This document shows, one piece after another, positions 61,916 through 64,000 of a DNA stretch of 64,000 nt. The position numbers and the translations under genes are program-made. The notes under the pieces are model-generated. The model was not told the DNA's origin. It saw only the letters and a list, made by a program, of their open reading frames with translations, and made no database searches. This stretch comes from Rutidosis leptorrhynchoides (Eukaryota > Streptophyta > Magnoliopsida > Asterales > Asteraceae), in the NCBI RefSeq assembly GCF_046630445.1, contig NC_092339.1:56405501-56469500 (forward strand). Direction: 5' to 3'. How positions within the stretch are numbered: position 1 is the stretch's first letter; each line of letters starts with the position of its first letter.

Positions 61916-63164
61916 AGCGAAAGCGAAACGCTATATTCTAAAAAAAAAAAAATTAGTTTTAAGCTATTTTTGTAAAAATATATAAGTTTTAAAAAAATAT
62001 AAAAACATAAAAAAAGAAAAATATATATCTATATTTTTAAGTGTTAAATTAAAAAGTTTTTAATTTTTTTTTAGTTATAAAAACTAATAAGTAATTTTTT
62101 GTTAAAATATAAGTTATACTTAAATTATATTTTATAAATATTAAAATCATAAAAAGAAAATAAAAAATCAAAATATATAAAAAAAAATTGAAACTGCCTG
62201 AACCAGTTTGAACCTGCAATCATCTGAGACTGCATACCTCCGCAGTCGCGGAGCACTTCTGGGCCTGGATACCGCAGTCGCGGAGCTGTCTAATAGGTCA
62301 AACCTCAGACTGCATTTATTACGAAATTAGGGTTATTTAATTATTATTATTATTATTATTAATTAGGGTTTAATTAAATTAATAATTAATTTTAGTTTTA
62401 GTTAATTTTGTATTTTAAGTTTTAATTAGTTCTCTTAATTTATAAATTAGTACCTTTTTAATAAATAATATAAAAATATTATTTTTATAAAAATTGTATT
62501 TTTATAACTTTAAGTTTTATTTTTATATTTTGTATCTTTTTATTCATTTAGTTCGTAATTTGTATATTTATCGTTCGTAACTAGTTTTAAGTTATAGTAT
62601 TTTGCCGTAGTTATTTTATATTTCTAAATTTTTAGGCTTTGCTGTAAAACCCTTTAAGTTCTTTTTCTTTAGATTAAGATTTAGGTGCCTTAGAATTTTG
62701 CGACGCCGTTTTAAGATTTTAGTGCCTAATTAAGTTATTGCCATTTTGAATATAGAATTCCTTTAAGCTTTAATACCTTTAGGCGCAACTTTTTAGTCTT
62801 AAGTTTTTAGACTTTTTGAGTTTCGACGCTTTACTTTCTTTTTAGTATTTTTCGACTTTTTATTTTTCGACGTTTTTCGACGCGCTTTATCTTTTTCATT
62901 TCTACGCTCTAGTTTTTAGGACATATAATTTTCAAAGTTTTCTTTAAATTTCGACGAAAATTATTTTAAGCGGTTAAATTGATAGACATCCAAAATTTTC
63001 CGCTTCGTAGTAATAGTTGGATTTGTTAGTGGCTGAGTTGTGGATTTTTCGATTTACAGGATCCTGGCTCCCTGCTGCATCTTTTGGCTATTCGAAACGT
63101 GGGCAAAAGCAGAAAAGTCTATTAATTTGATAACTTATATAATTTATAATAGGATATTCAGTGA
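61916..63164 (+). other. Athila-like leader
   Basis: About 1.25 kb of AT-rich leader with no open frame of interest. It holds two GC-rich palindromes (62237-62286) resembling those upstream of the LTR TATA boxes, and a TTTCGACG-rich stretch near 62810-62960. Confidence 0.6.
62237..62286 (+). other. pair of GC-rich palindromes in Athila-like leader
   Basis: CCTCCGCAGTCGCGGAGC (62237-62254) and CCGCAGTCGCGGAGC (62272-62286) match the palindrome type found in the Athila-like and A4 LTRs. No TATA box follows here. Confidence 0.55.
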
Positions 63165-64000
63165 ATGCACCGAGCAAAACGTTCACAACCTTTCATACGT
63201 TCACCACCTGTAACTCGATCAAGACATCTAGCCAATATTGTCGACGTTATTTTTTCTTTAGAATCATCATCTAGTTGAACAAGTACTCCAATTCAAATTT
63301 TCGATAATCCATTTTTTGAACCCGACTTCACAATTGAGAACCCGGAGGATATTCAAGGACAATTCCAAGATCCTGAACCACTAATCATTCCTCCTGAACC
63401 ACAAACCGTTAAATCAGAATCCTCTAGTGATTCGTATTCAATAAATTCAATTATGGAAGTAACGGAACCTCTAAGTATGGAAGATCGAATGAGAGCCACA
63501 CGCACGGGCCAAGGATACGCCATTATTAAGCCAGACATTAAAGGGAAAAGCCAATATAGTGGTAACTAATCAATGGTAACTAATATAGTGGTACGCCAAA
63601 ATATGAAATCAAAGGACAAATCCTACACATGGTAACTAATCAATGCCAATATAGTGGTACGCCAAAAGAAGATCCAAACGAACATCTTCAAACCTTTAAT
63701 AGGATCTGTACTCTATTCAAAATCAGAGAAGTTGAGGATGAACAGATCTATCTCATGTTGTTTCCCTGGACTTTAAAGGGAGAAGCCAAAGATTGGTTAG
63801 AATCGTTACCTGAAGGGGCGATTGATACATGGGATGTTTTAGTTGAAAATTTTCTTAAAAGATTCTTTCCGGCATCTAAAGCCGTGAGACTTCAAGGATA
63901 AATTGTTACATTTACGCAAAAGCCAAATGAAACTCTATATGAGGCGTGGACAAGATTCAGAAAGTTGTTGAGAGGATGTCCTCAGCATGGTTTAGATACT
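63165..64000 (+). pseudogene. Athila-like gag, broken, running off the window
   Basis: ATG at 63165 opens a frame with a stop at 63276, then continues through an acidic Pro/Glu/Ser-rich region to YAIIKPDIKG. A scrambled duplication at 63549-63600 shifts the frame. The capsid-type core is in the next frame (63629-63901): GTPKEDPNEHL, then LFPWTLKGEAKDWLESLP and FLKRFFPASKA. A stop at 63899 follows, after which QKPNETLYEAWTRF continues to the edge. The order and motifs match Athila/Tat gag, the particle-forming protein. At least three lesions make it non-functional. Any pol would lie to the right of the window. Confidence 0.82.

Overview
The window is AT-rich plant nuclear DNA made almost entirely of nested LTR retrotransposons. 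I found no host gene, no complete retrotransposon polyprotein and no functional tRNA or rRNA gene. The plant assignment rests on primer-binding sites (PBS) that match the 3' end of plant initiator tRNA-Met (TGGTATCAGAGC) or the Athila/Tat type (TGGCGCCGCTGCCGGGGA), a Tekay/Del-like gag with three Cys/His clusters, and an Athila-like gag. The repeat types resemble those of Asteraceae; that narrower assignment is inference from memory.

Layout. (1) 1-1127 plus 16183-16431 are the two halves of one Ty3/gypsy LTR ('T type'). It is split by element A1 (1133-16177, minus strand, TSD TGATT). A1 has 3.6-3.7 kb LTRs and a 4 kb internal region, and its 5' LTR is itself interrupted by a solo LTR (S1, 9367-13063, TSD GAATA). 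(2) 16432-17454 is a minus-strand retroelement-type pseudogene cut at both ends by LTRs. (3) 17455-30848 is a tandem array A2: LTR, internal, LTR, then a second internal truncated at a filler-DNA junction. (4) 30849-32035 and 36937 to about 37262 are the remains of an S-type LTR interrupted by a second solo LTR (S2, 32036-36931, TSD CAAAT). (5) From about 37263 an Athila-like LTR runs to 39107 and resumes at 61825. Its PBS is at 61898 and a broken gag runs off the right edge. (6) Inside that LTR sits element A4 (39108-61819, TSD AAACT). Inside A4 sits a defective Tekay-like element T1 (46501-56074, TSD CTGTG).

How it fits together. Elements A1, A2 and A4 ('family A') have PBS, polypurine-tract (PPT) and LTR signals close to those of the Tekay-like T element, but no recognisable gag, protease, reverse transcriptase (RT), RNase H or integrase. 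Directly downstream of the PBS, where gag would begin, they carry a different small protein (ORF1, 144 codons and intact in A4; broken in A1 and A2). The most economical reading is a group of large non-autonomous retrotransposons mobilised by Tekay-type enzymes. The LTRs have absorbed several modules: tRNA-like A/B-box units next to ATT microsatellites, GC-rich palindromes just upstream of a TATA box shared with the Athila-like LTR, and a block near the LTR 3' end shared by 11 LTRs of three families. These, with the ORF1 family, are the most promising undescribed features here.
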